In this document: positions 1 to 11,813 of the stretch, in pieces
Layout of the letters: every line of letters starts with the position of its first letter
Numbering within the stretch: the stretch's first letter is position 1
Source of the DNA: Zarea fungicola
Taxonomy: Eukaryota > Ascomycota > Sordariomycetes > Hypocreales > Cordycipitaceae
Direction of reading: 5' to 3'
NCBI GenBank assembly: GCA_900169235.1
Contig: FWCC01000286.1
Span: forward strand, 1 to 57,486
DNA: 57,486 bases
Position numbers and translations under genes: made by a program
The notes under the pieces: generated by a model
Database searches by the model: none
Told to the model about the DNA's origin: nothing
Seen by the model: only the letters and a program-made list of their open reading frames with translations

Positions 1-860
1 TCTACTCTTGACGATACTTACAAGTGTACTGTTCGATATAACCTGACTTGCTTTAGAGCATACCCCAACTGTGACTTACGTCGATTAAGCCATCGTTACA
101 TTTCAGTCCCTGCCAGGCGCAGTTCAGCTGCTCGGGGTTGTGTTTTCTTTTTCTTACTTTCTTTTTCAATTATTTTGCTTTCTTGTGTAGTGAAACTCTT
201 TTGCCGCTTCTGGGGTTGGAGAGTTTGCATTCGTGACTTATTATTGTAGGCTGTATTTGTACAGCCAGGGAACTGTACACTTCCTTCTCACAGAAAATAT
301 GTTGTTTCATCCATTCTGAGAGCTTTAGGATGATCTTTTTCTTTATGTACGATATTCATTCATCATTTATTTTATTACGCTTGTGGCGACTGCTATGTGG
401 AAATAGATTTCTTAATTGGTGAGAGGATAACGAGATGCTTGACATGCTGTCCGGGACCTAGAAGGTAACTATATATTGGATACTAGGGATGCCCGACTAT
501 GGTCTGGGGAAGATACCATCACCAAAGCAATGCTGGATGGTACTGCGCCCGAAACAGCCGACGGCATTAGACTGCCAGACTCCCAAAGTGAAAGGCCTCA
601 TCTCACATCCCTCCTCAGCTCATCCCACACACCTTGAGTAAGTTCTACTGTGCCTAGTGGAGAGTACATGATATGACGGATAATGGAACGAGATGATAGG
701 ACAATGTTGGGTTTTATAAGTGTTAAATAACCAAGATTATTGAATTTCAAGGTATCCTAGAGGGTTAATCGATTCTAGTTTATTAGAGATTCAATGTATC
801 GAGTAAAGATGTGTCAGGTGCCTAGCAGAAAGGAAATATCGCTGGCTGGTCGAAGGTAAC
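1..860. other. gene-free left flank
   Basis: No coding frame or RNA gene could be supported here. The stretch is moderately AT-rich and contains one copy (about 453-490) of a short sequence that recurs at 1757-1790 inside the recombinase relic. It may be mobile-element debris, since it directly adjoins the 3' end of that relic, but nothing else identifies it. Confidence 0.5.
453..490. repeat. short dispersed repeat, copy 1
   Basis: This segment starts GGGACCTAGAAGGTA and ends TTGGATACTAGGGAT. It matches 1757-1790 closely, differing by a few substitutions and a 4-nt indel. The second copy spans the 3' end of an intron and the start of an exon of the minus-strand recombinase relic, so copy 1 is probably a fragment of a related or duplicated copy of that gene. 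No further recombinase sequence was recognised beside copy 1. Confidence 0.6.
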
Positions 861-1756
861 TCACAGCCAGCGAGCTGCTATATACATCATTCCTCCCACG
901 TGACTGCCCTCCCAGTCGGCATCTGCCTCTGGCTCGACATACTCCTCTGTTAGGCCAGCTTCCTGTACGGCACTTGTATGCCCAAGCGCAAAGGCGGCGG
1001 CCTCGATGTTTGGGACTGTAATAGTGGTAGAGTAGGCAACGTCTCTGGCCGAGCCTCGTCGTATATCATGCGACGATGGAAGTTGTAGCATTCCTGCTAA
1101 AGCCGCCCCCCGACGAATTGTAGCTGTCGCGGATTTGGCCGTTGCTGGTGAAGCGAGAGATAACTGGGAATTCTTGTACTGGCAGAAAACAGGGTATGTT
1201 GGGTTTGTCCAGACAACTGTGCGAGACCTCCGTGCCTTTGTGGATTCCAAAAGCTGCTCCCAGCTTGTTTCCTGGACGGCCCCAACCCGCATTGCCCATA
1301 TAATTAGCAGCTTGATAACGCAACAGGTGTTGAACTCAGGACTCGAAACCTCTTTTATGTTGATAATGTGATTTTTAGTTGGCTCATTTCTATCTGGTTA
1401 GCACATTAGATGATAGTAAGCTGGGCAGGGCAACTTACTTTTGACCTTTTGCATATCGAATAACAAAGGTGGCCTCCCAAGTTTCACTTTCAGTTAATGT
1501 GAGGCTAATGTCTCTCCAGGCAAGGCATTCCATTCCGGTATACATATTCGTTCGCATAATATCGCCGGCTCTTGCTGTAAAGGCAGACTGTGTCGAGAGG
1601 ATCAAGATATCACGGAGCTGCGAGTCCTAGTCTGAAGTTCCGTTCTGGAGGGCGTCCTTGATTGTGGCGTTGTTCATCATCAAAATGTATTCAGATGTCA
1701 CCCACATCTTATCGTTCCGATGGCGCTCTCGATTTACCTTGGCTTGCTGCTTGTCA

Positions 1757-1790
1757 GGGACCTAGAAGGTATATATTGGATGCTAGGGAT
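1757..1790. repeat. short dispersed repeat, copy 2
   Basis: This is the partner of the segment at 453-490. It covers the likely intron acceptor (CCTTCTAG on the minus strand) and the first bases of the third coding block of the recombinase relic. Confidence 0.6.
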
Positions 1791-1826
1791 ATCTGGCCAC
1801 GGCTGGTTATTACTTGATCTTTTGAT

Positions 1827-1850
1827 GGTCTCTGTGGCCGAGTGGTTACC
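1827..1850 (+). other. tRNA-like A-box fragment within recombinase intron
   Basis: The sequence TGTGGCCGAGTGGTTA matches the 5' part of class II tRNAs (Ser or Leu) including the A box TGGCNNAGTGG. The rest does not fold as a tRNA: no paired acceptor, anticodon or T arm and no clear B box follow. It could be a truncated tRNA, a SINE head or chance. It lies inside the 230-nt intron of the recombinase relic, on the opposite strand. Confidence 0.3.
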
Positions 1851-2636
1851 TAGCACCCTCGTCCTTACACTGCTCTAGCTCGATAATTGTAGAGTCTAGA
1901 CTGTTAATTAGTAACGACCATATTAAATCAACCAGTAGTTGACATGATAGACTATAGTCAATCAACCAATAGCAGAAATAACATACCGATTCTCATCCTA
2001 TCCTGCTTCCGTATGGTAAAACCTTCAAACTGCCAGACGCAGTAGTTGATAATGTGGTTCAAGCCGTTCAAAATCGTCCCTCGGGCCACAGCTTCCTGGT
2101 CACAAAGGGGTCTGACATGGTCTGGTATGGCGTTGAGAAATCGCTCAATATCGACAACTGTCGGGGCATAGTCCAACATAACATTAGCTAAAGAAGAGAT
2201 AGATAAAAGGGAAGAACTCTAAACCTTTTTTTAAGCACATCGGTAAGAAATTGTTTAAATCGGTTGGTCCATAACTCATACTGAGACTCCGTGCTTGGTG
2301 CAGTAAAATTACGAGCCCGTTGTGCTACTGCAATCTTGGTGCTTCTTCGGATGTCCGTTGCATTTTGAAGCATAGAATCAATTGAACGTTTACCATTGTG
2401 TGCAAAACGCCGCGGCGCCGCTTCAGGTATTTCCACGTCTGAAGAGTTGAAGTCGTCCATATGTTTGAGCTCGGAGAATCTGCCATGGGGAAGAAGGAGA
2501 GGGGACGTGGGCGGAAAGACACCAAGGCACCAGCCTTCGCTTGTAAAGGAGGAAGGGGCGCTTTACTTCTAGAGGAGGAAGGAGGTTTTGGAAACTGCCA
2601 GAAGCTTACGGCAAAGGTTACATTTGTTAGCCCAAA

Positions 2637-2694
2637 GGTACGTCTCTCGGTACGTATCTTGGTATGTATCTCGGTATGTATCTCGGTAGACTCT
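2637..2694. repeat. 12-bp tandem repeat, about 4.8 copies
   Basis: Successive units follow GGTAYGTMTCTY: GGTACGTCTCTC, GGTACGTATCTT, GGTATGTATCTC twice, then a partial GGTAGACTCT. Differences between units are mostly single transitions. Confidence 0.85.
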
Positions 2695-3150
2695 GTCTGC
2701 TTTCTGTACTAAGCTGCTCTGTATATTGTGCATCTACTTAATATAGTTGTTCTGCGAATTGAATAGCATATTGTCCTTCTTGACTATAAAGTTGCATTTA
2801 ATAAATACGTTCCTTTATATTTAGTCAGTTAATGCCCATAGATTTAATTAATTTCTCGCTTCTATTGCAGGTGACGCAGTACTGCTGTGTCGACGCTTGT
2901 CTGGATGCTGTACTTAGCAAGGAGATTTTTTTTGTGGAGTGAGACTATTGGCTCCAGGGCCTGCACCCAGTCAAAGTGTTTGTACTAATTATTAGGAACC
3001 GGCTCGCAACCTGTTAAAGCACAAGATTGCTCTCGCTAGGAGGTTGGGAAGCCGCATCAGTTGTAAGAATGACATGGTTAGTTGGCTGTTGGAGGCGCAT
3101 GGTGGATTTGTATGCACGGTTTGCTAGAATAGTTTAAAAACTTGCTGGCC

Positions 3151-3186
3151 TGCTAGATGACTTGCTAGATGACTTGCTAGGTGACT
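3151..3186. repeat. 12-bp tandem repeat, 3 copies
   Basis: The unit TGCTAGATGACT is repeated twice exactly and once with one change (TGCTAGGTGACT). Related TTGCT and ACTTG pieces flank it on both sides, suggesting a once longer array. Confidence 0.85.
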
Positions 3187-5905
3187 TGGTTGCTAACTTG
3201 TCAATTAGACACCTTTATATCTTATATGGTTTTACTAATTTCAAATCCTGTCTTTTTTAAACTCAGTAGCTTGGGACTCCTCAATTGAGACGCCAAAGCT
3301 TGCGCTACGGCTGGCGAAGACATGGATAGAGCATTGGTACGTATCTAGACTTAATATGGCAAGACGAGAAGCTGAGTTTCAAAACTGACTAGGAGAATAC
3401 TGTAGCAATGACGCCTTCAAGCGTAGCCGTTGCGCCGTCGCCGAATTTCGTTCCAGCCTTGAGATGACGAAAAGAAGCCGGCCGCCGTGCAAGTAGTGTC
3501 ACGTTAACAAAAAGCGGGTACCACACCAGTTATTGTACAATTGGCCTTATATATGTTTTCACAAGCAAGAGCCAATTCGGTAGCGTTGTGCTCCCGTAGT
3601 CGTTTTACAACTTGCGGCCCGCCAAGGCTTTTAAAAATCCTGGCTTCGGTAACCGTGGCTACATGGGCCTTGGATGCATGTGGAGTACAGATTACTTTGT
3701 GCAGGAGCGCATAATATAACGCCTACCTAAAACTGCAAGGACAACGCCGCCACTCACGAATTACGTGCGCGCCTCCCCACTGGATCCTTGAGCTGGCTCG
3801 ACCAGTAACGAGCTGATTTGCGTTTGACTCTGTCTTGCTGATAAATTCATGGCATTATATTCCTCCTAGCAATAGTCTTGGTCGTTTCACGCCGATGCTC
3901 AGTGACCTTTAATCCGTCCACCAGCCTCGCCCAGGATGGCCTGGTCTTTCGCAGTCGCAGCAAACTTGACGGCCGGAAGCTGGAAGCGGTAACTAGGGCA
4001 GGTTCTTTCACCTGTGGCGAGTGGGTGGCTAAGTATTGTGGCGGGTCGGGTCCCCCCCAAAACAGCATCTGCCAATGTCTTTGTGCGACACGCACGGGTT
4101 CAGGAATTCTATCAGGGTAGGCTTAAAGAGGGCAAGATGGAAAGGATAGTAATGGATAGAATAATTGGATTAAATTGGCATTTTAATTACCCAAGCTATA
4201 ACTGCATTATTGCTTACTGGCCCGCTATGGCAGGGAGTGTATGGCTTGCTGGCTAGTGGGCAGGCCCTAGTGTATGGTTCTGCGAGTACCTACAGGTTCT
4301 GGCCGTGGCCGCTGTCGGGCTGGCTGCACAAACTCATCTAATAGCCAATTGAATGTGACGCCGCCCACTGGGACTTGGCACCGTGCTTCTGATGGACGGG
4401 AAACTGGAGCGATTGAGTGAGTGGAAACTGCAACCGGCCGATGACTTTTTGAAGCAGGCCACCTAGGAGCATACTCAGTGTACGTACAATCTGGTGGCAA
4501 CTTGGTAAGGCAAAGCCGATACCAAATACAGATTATTTGAATAGACAATGTAACTAATAATAAAGGTTGCTTAAAAGGCAGTGGATAGTACGCTGACCTG
4601 CTCATGGCCTCGCACTCTAGGCATTGTGACTGGCTGAAGTGTAGCTGGCATACTAGTATTGTCGCTTTGCCCGTGCCGTCAGCCTGGAACTTTCGGCGCC
4701 GTTCCGCCCGGCCACGTCCTCATTGTCACGTCAAAATAAACAACATTTTCACCTATATTTAAATCTTACCAATTGCAATCACAAATTATTTAATAGCCAT
4801 AATCAAGTCTAGAGAGTGATGGGCAATATACTTGCATTTAACATGTAATTAAATATTATTAAAGAGTTTTGTTTTCGCCATACAAATTTCGGCGTAAGAG
4901 AGGCTGAGGAACTAGATAAATAAAGGCAACCTTAGTAGGTAGTCATTATAAATATATCCTTTAAATAGGCAAGTTTGTATATATAAAAATTTTTTTAAGA
5001 CGGTACAAGGCAGAAACTGGAGTCCTCATGAAACGTGGGAGCACCAGAGCAAGACATTTGAGCTAGTATACAGAGTTTCAAGGCTTGGGTTGGAACAGTA
5101 CTGTGTACATAGGCTGCCAAGACATGTATACATGCCATGATACTTGTGGCCAACGCTGCTTTTGTATGTGCAGCTTCCCCGCTTTCTAACCGGTGTTCAC
5201 AGCGGAGCAGTCCAGCAATGTACAGACAGGCAGAAAGCATGGGACACTTTTGGTAAGAGTCGACACAATGAACAGAATTAGTAGCAATCTATCAAGCTAA
5301 TAGAGAATATTTAATCGTCCGCTAGTTCAACTCTTCGATTATTAAGCTATGGAAGAAATGAAAAGGAAAACGTAATGAGAATAAGAAGGTAATAAGACAA
5401 AAGGCGGAGCGACTGTTTGTTACTTGGACTTGTCGGCGATCTGAATTACCTATTCAAGCAAGTGGAGGTTACGCTGTTAGCGGCCGTTGCCGCCGATCTT
5501 AGCGGGCTTTATTTTCTCCGCCGATGTGCCAACGGCTTGAATCGGTACGATATTTGTGTAGGTAGTTTGGCAGTGGTGACTACGGTAACCTTACCCCCAT
5601 TGGTGTGAGGGAGAGCACGGACTTTAGCCTTCCTATACCCGACCTGGGCCATGCTGGGGCCTGAATGGAACGAGGCAAAATAACACGCCAACGGCGCAGA
5701 ATCCGGGGGCTCGGGCAGTTGTTGTCCCCGCCACGTGCGGCGTCACCAAGATCAGGCTGTAGCTTTTAGCCTCGCCCGAGCTGGCCATGCTAGCCAGGGA
5801 CCATCTCAATTCATCTTGTCATTTCTTCTTCCTACCATCAATTAGAAGCTGTAGATTCTTCCAGCCGTCATCGTAGATTACATCTGGAATCGTTGAGTAG
5901 CAACC

Positions 5906-6994
5906 ATGGTAGCTCTGGATACAATCCGATCGTCCAATGCCAGCATCAGCAAGGCTGTCCGGCCTGGGCTGGTCGCCGTTTTTGCTGGCGCAACTGCTGG
6001 CATTGGAGAAAGCTCACTGCAGCACTTCGCAAAGAACACTGTCCGACCTAAGATCTATTTCATCGGTCGATCTAAGGAGTCTGGAAGCCGTGTGAGCGAG
6101 GAACTGAAAAAACTCAACCCGGACGGAGAGTACATTTTCATGAGCGTCGACGTCAGCCTGCTCGCGTCCGTCGACGAGGCTTGCCGTAAGATCAAGGAAA
6201 AGAATTAGCCATCAACCTCCTGTTCCTCAGCACGGGTACTATGCTTCCTGGAAAGGGTAAGCTAGAGAAAGCGCAGCCATGTTGACGTAGAAAATCTGAC
6301 ATTCGTCCCACGGCAGATACCGAAGAGGGCCTCAACTACCCCGCCGCCGTCTCATACTATGCCCGTCTTCGCTTCCTTGTTAATCTTTTGCCTCTTCTGC
6401 AAAACGCGACCGACCTGCGCCGCGTGGTATCAGTCTTAGCAAGCACCAAAGAAGGTCCCATCAAGACCGCGGACATGCAGGGTCGCAAGGGCGACATGCT
6501 CACCTTGGTCGGTCATTTTCAGCACCATGATGACCTTTGCGCTTGAGGCCGTTGCCAAGACAGCACCCAGCGTGTCTTTTGTTCATGCTTATCCCGGCTT
6601 CGTCAAGACCAAGATTGGCTACGACGTCAAGGGTACCATGTTTACCATTCTTCGTGGCGTCTACGATGTCATCTACCCCGTCATCGGTCCGTTTATGGCC
6701 ACGCTTGTCAGCGAGGCTGGAGAACGCCAGCTCTTCTTTGCAACAAGTGCCCGATTCCCCGGGGCAGACGGAACCAACGCTGCTGGCGTTCCCTGTCCCA
6801 AAGGCGTCGCCGTTGCGAAAGGCACCAGTGGCAACACGGGAAGTGGTGTCTACTCGGTCACTAACGATGGTGAGAGTGCGCCAGCCAAGGTCGAGCAACT
6901 CCTGGCCAAGCTCAGAAAGGAGGGTTTGGACAAGACGGTTTGGACTGAGCTCGAGAGTGAATTTGTCCGAATCACTGGAACTGCGTCAGTGTAG
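5906..6994 (+). pseudogene. short-chain dehydrogenase/reductase (SDR) relic
   Basis: The ATG at 5906 sits in a good context (CAACCATGG). The first block has the Rossmann glycine motif GATAGIG near residue 30, then IYFIGRS. A clean intron at 6257-6316 (GTAAGC, CTGAC, CAG) joins GTMLPGKG to DTEEGLNYP. The third block begins STMMTFALEAV and contains HAYPGFVKTKIG, usual in fungal SDRs, and ends at 6994. Two single-base frameshifts break it: a lost base near 6204, giving TAG at 6206-6208, and a gained T near 6518. The YYARLRF segment is where the catalytic YxxxK-like region should be, but the Lys is not in its normal place. Such SDRs often act in specialised-metabolite pathways. It is same-strand with the next two oxidoreductase relics, suggesting a former cluster. 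Sequencing error is less likely because the downstream genes are clean. Confidence 0.8.
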
Positions 6995-7437
6995 AACCCG
7001 TTTTCGCGTTGATGGCTGCTCGCACATGTCCCATGCAGACTCCCTTGATTGCCTTTTGTTTTGCTCTTCACATATACTACACCCATTACTATTCAACAGA
7101 GCGCCTTTTAGTACCTAGCTGAATTCATATTTTCGATTCAAATACACTTCATTATACTGTGTCTTTGTATTATGTCCTCAATAGAGTCGAATACCGGATG
7201 CCCATGTCTCGCAGCTATTGCGGTTCATTAGAGCGGTTCATTAAAAACGATGCGCAATTTGTGCAATCTCGGAGTTCCATATGCATTGTAGAACTTGCGT
7301 TCGGACTACGGAGTAATTTACCACATAATGTACAGCTGCAAAAAGGAATAAACAGCAATGACGAGGCCATGACAGTCACTAGCAACCTTTTTTTATCATA
7401 TTCTGAAAGCATTGCCTCATTTTGACAGTCGCAGAAG
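6995..7437. other. intergenic spacer between two oxidoreductase relics
   Basis: These 443 bp between the SDR relic and the FAD-oxidase relic presumably hold a 3' UTR and promoter. No coding frame or recognisable regulatory site was supported. Confidence 0.5.
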
Positions 7438-8673
7438 ATGCCGTGGCGTAGCTTTTTCCAAGCATGCATCCTCGCCGCCGTCGGCTGGAACTCGAGTCTG
7501 GTCGCGTACCCGTCGCAGTCAAATTTTTCCAGTATTATCGCTCCATACAATTTGGACTGTCCAGTGACGCCCGCCGCCGTCACTTATCCAAAGACAGTTG
7601 GTCAAGTTGCTGCTCTTGTACGATGCGCCGTGATTTCGGGCTACTAGGTGCAACCCAAGAGCGGTGGGTACAGTGATGCCAACTATGGTACGCCGGAGCT
7701 TCTGGACCAGCAACTTTGATGTTGGATCCCGTTGCAAATCGCATTGCTCTTCCTCGTGTGCTCAATGTGCTGACATTTAGTATAGGCTCTTCGACAGGCG
7801 AACTATCCATCAACCTCGCGAATCTCAAGCAGTTCTCTCTGGATAAATCGACGTTCCGTGCCAGTGTTGGAGCTGGCATGCGCTTGCTAGAGGTGGACGA
7901 GCAAATGTACAATGCTGGACGGCGGTTTGTTCCGCACGGTGCGAGTGGCGACGTCGGTATCGGCGGCCACGCCACCGTTGGAGGCGCTGGATATGGATGG
8001 CGCCAGTACGGCCTCACTATCGACCATCTCCAAGAACTCGAGGTCGTTATTGCGAATGGCACCATCGTCAGGGCATCCGCCACGGAGAACCATGATCTCT
8101 TCTTTGCTATGCGAGGTGCAGGAGCAAGCTACGGCATAGTGACCAAATTCATCTTCAACACACTCCCAGTTCCTGCGCAGACGGTCAGTTTTGTGTATTT
8201 GTGGAACACGGCCGACATCAAAACAAGGGCCGACATCTACAAGGCTGCCCAAGCAATTTCGTACGACAACAGTGTCCCATCCGAGCTCCAAACCATGTTT
8301 GGTATCACAAACAGCACCATCTTCATGTCGGGTGCATATTTCGGATCACTGGAGGATTTCAACGCGCTTAACCTTGGCGGTCGATTCCCGCCAGCAGTGC
8401 GCCTACCCCCAACACTCTACACAAACGTCTTTGAAGCTTCAAAGTCGTGGGCAGACCAGCTTGCCAGCAACGGAGGTGGCAAGCTGGCTTTCACATATAT
8501 GAAATCAATAGTTGGACAGAACGATACGCGCATCCCTGACGATATCGTTGACAAAAAATTTTGAGTATCTTGCGACGGCGGACAACGGCAGTGCCAATTG
8601 GGACATTGAGTTGCAGGCAGGTATCGGGAGCAAGGAGAACATACTATCTACGGCGACGGCGCTCCCTCACAGG
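7438..8673 (+). pseudogene. BBE-type FAD-linked oxidase relic, 3' end deleted
   Basis: It starts at ATG 7438 and matches the N-terminal PCMH FAD-binding domain of berberine-bridge-type oxidases: PVTPAAVTYPKTVGQVAALV, then SGG, NYG and HGASGDVGIGGH with GGAGYGWRQYG. An intron at 7688-7785 (GTACGC, CTGAC, TATAG) joins NYG to SSTGELSINLANL. Lesions: TAG at 7645-7647 (GY-stop-VQPKSGG), and a frameshift in the A-tract near 8553 after DDIVDK. The flavin-linking His of SGGHS reads Tyr, and the second, Cys, attachment site of bicovalent members is also absent. Coding similarity stops at TATALPHR (8673), so the C-terminal third with the BBE domain is missing. No convincing signal peptide is seen. The family oxidises small molecules using FAD; the substrate here is unknown. 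Confidence 0.82.
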
Positions 8674-8683
8674 CGTTCTGTCT

Positions 8684-9396
<713 letters not shown>

Positions 9397-10823
9397 GTAC
9401 ACTCGCATTGATACCAAGGCAAGTTCCAGGGCTAGACTGGCCGGCACAAAACGCAGGAAATTTAATCCTAGTCATGAGCACATCTAAAGCTCGGTCATAT
9501 ACAAGGGCTCTTTTAGTGGACGACCGTCAATCATTCTTCAAGGCTGACGCTAATAATGGGAGCATTATTAGCCACGGCCCTCTCCACTGTCCCTTGTCAC
9601 CTGCCACTGCTAATGAGCTGTAATGCGGAGAAGGTAATCTAATCGCTCCCCGCCCGCCCAAGTTGACAGCTGCTCACATTACGGATCATCGCGTATTGAG
9701 ATTCAGCCTTGTTACACTCGAAGCCCCAGCTCTCTGCGCCTAACTTTTGGACTATTATCTAGTGCAAGATAGGTCATAATAAGAGCGAGATAGTACCTCG
9801 GAAGAAGACCTACTTGTGAAGGCGCAAGGTGGGCAGCACAACTCGGCCGAGCCTCCATCGTTCTTATGCTCAAGTTGTGAAAGCACAATTCAAAGGCGAG
9901 CATGTGGACGTGCGATCTGCTGGCGGAAATGCTTGCTGCGCCACGTTGGCGGAGAAAGAATAAGGCATACTAGTACGGAGTATGTTGCAATTCTCCTAGT
10001 TCCGTGACAATAAGATTGTGGTGCGGATAGATTCGTCTAAGCCTCGCCCGCCTGAGATGACAATTCCAGGGGCTGCTGGCCGAAACATCCCAAGTAACTC
10101 CAGCGATGCAACCTTACATTCAGCGCCAAGGTCCCATTGTCCAAGAAAAAAAAGCCACAAATACGGAGTAGTGCGGGCAGCACTACTGCTCTCGGGCACG
10201 CGACCGGGCTGAACTCGGCCGATGCCTTCTAACTAGCGCAATCTCCTCAGCCGCCACCCAAACCCACTTCGGACTCTTTCTTTTGCGTCTCAGTGATCTT
10301 TTTCTTGTTTGTGATGTCTCGATTCAGCCTTATCCTGCGAGGCTAATATGAAGATTTACCTCACTGGAAAACCACTACAAGCAAGACAACTCCAACGCAG
10401 GGCTCGTGAAGGCGAGGCTTTGGATCCAGAAGTTTGACTCAAGTGGACAAGGTCCCTGTGTCTTTCCCGGTAGGCTTTGAATGGATTACGATTGGTATCA
10501 CAAGCAAGTTTACGCTCGAAAGGTGATATTAGTACAGCGAAGGGGGGATTGTGGGCCTAAGGCAAGAATTGGATGCTCGACATTGAGACTGGAGGGCTCG
10601 ACGCCCGACTTGGCTGGTAACCCAGGGCCTTGGCAAATGTGTCGTGTGCCTGTATGATAGGGGTACCAAGCTCAGCCTTATTTCCGACAGTCTACTTAAA
10701 GTCGTTGCCCAAATCCTCATTTGGTCTTCTTCAATCCCCAGGTTCTTTTCACTTTGCTGTGTTTCTGGAGCAAACCAGCTGGAAAGCGAAAGAAGGAAGA
10801 AAAGAAAAGAAAAAGCATACAAT
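9397..10823. other. gene-free stretch, promoter side of the GPI-protein gene
   Basis: No supportable coding frame was seen. Two copies of a TACGGAGTA motif occur (about 9973-9983 and 10161-10170). The last few hundred bases presumably form the promoter and 5' UTR of the gene at 10824; an A/G-rich run directly precedes its ATG. Confidence 0.5.
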
Positions 10824-11813
10824 ATGCAGGCCATCTCTTTAGGGCTGTTCTTGGCCATGAGCCAATTGGTTGTCACCCAAACTACTGGCAACTGTTCGAC
10901 ACAATATCTGAATAGCACTGGCTACGAAGACGACCTTACCCACATCAATGCAACAGGCACCACGAGCTTCACCTTGCAGCAGCTGACCGGCAACGACCAG
11001 CCTTGGTACTACTACCTAACGCTGACGGAGGGCGGGAAGCAAGGCAATTCGAGCGATGTCCTCATCCACCCCTGGCTTGGTGTGCCCGAGTCCTTTCTCA
11101 ACACGGCCCAGGCCAACGAGACCCGTGTGTGCATGTACACCATGGCTGCCCAGGACAAGGGCTTGACGAATAAAGACGGAAACCAAACATGCGCAGGCAT
11201 CCTATCGGATAAATGTGTCAAGTCAGTGGTGTCGCCGGCAAGCGCACTGAGCGGTAGCGGCGGCTGCCCAAGAATTGATCCTGACAAGGACTGTCCATCG
11301 GGCGGATTCTTTGCCTCGAGTGAGTTTTTTTTTTTTTTTTCCTTTCCCACTCTCGTTGAAGAGATAACAAAATAGGGATCCCCTGTCACCTTTTCTTTCT
11401 TATATGAATAGTACTTTACTTACAAAATTTTCACAAATGTAGTAAGCGTGGCACTCTCAATGGCGACTTCATGTTATCATACAAGCCTCCCTGGCGTGGA
11501 CATGCCTAAAGGATATGTCGCCATGAGCTTCGGTGGTATTGGACACAATGACGGCGAGGCCGCAGGCAATTTCTCAGGCTATGACAAGGCGGTTCGCCAG
11601 TCCGTCCCAAGTTTCCTCAAATTCATTCAAACAACCGTGCAGCCCGACAAGAACACCACCATGTCGCGCATCGCGGCGGCACAGGCGGTTTGCGGAATCC
11701 CAAATCAAGTGCGACAGGGCAGCCGGCCCGTAAACAGTCTGGGTGGAAAGGTCGAGTTGTCAATGTTAGCAACGTCCGTGGTGGCCATGTCTCTGCTATT
11801 TTGCTTCATGTAA
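10824..11813 (+). CDS. secreted GPI-anchored glycoprotein, function unknown
   Basis: Two exons, 10824-11319 and 11443-11813, give 288 residues; the intron (GTGAGT to ATGTAG) contains a long T run. The ATG at 10824 is chosen because it starts a signal peptide (MQAISLGLFLAM, cleavage probably near residues 18-20). Mature exon 1 has N-glycosylation sequons at residues 23, 30, 42, 75, 98 and 120 and several Cys. Exon 2 ends in a hydrophobic tail (LSMLATSVVAMSLLFCFM) after a small-residue segment, as expected for a GPI signal. It therefore probably sits in the plasma membrane or cell wall. No known domain was recognised. The start of exon 2 also reads sensibly in another frame (GTLNGDFMLSYKP), so a frameshift or different splice there is possible. 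Confidence 0.65.

Larger units (their letters stand above)
861..2460 (-). pseudogene. fungal tyrosine recombinase (integrase-type) relic
   Basis: Read on the minus strand, coding blocks lie at about 2460-2233, 2185-1988, 1756-1439 and 1393-861. The first two resemble a core-binding N-terminal domain. The third carries the first catalytic Arg in TARAGDIMR. The last carries HDIRRG (the HxxR box), ALGHT and TEEYV with the candidate nucleophilic Tyr. This order of Arg, HxxR, LGH and Tyr defines tyrosine recombinases, and the family resembles fungal Crypton- or captain-like enzymes. Lesions are a TAG at 1627-1629 inside a conserved block and exon phases that do not join at any of the three candidate introns, one after an A7 tract near 2235. 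A non-standard start cannot be excluded. It is called a pseudogene because the catalytic residues survive but no continuous message can be built. The exact recombinase subfamily is uncertain. Confidence 0.75.
2461..5905. other. gene-free stretch with tandem repeats and an AT-rich block
   Basis: No supportable gene was seen. It holds two short 12-bp tandem arrays (2637-2694 and 3151-3186) and an AT-rich block at about 4735-5000. A minus-strand frame at 4995-5240 starts with ATG and looks somewhat protein-like (81 codons) but matches nothing recognised. The region may be decayed mobile DNA next to the recombinase relic. Confidence 0.5.

Noticed and set aside
4995..5240. 81-codon minus-strand ATG frame with AALATSIMACIHVLAAYVH
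   Set aside because: It looks protein-like, but no family, introns or signal was recognised and it lies in relic-rich DNA; not called as a gene.
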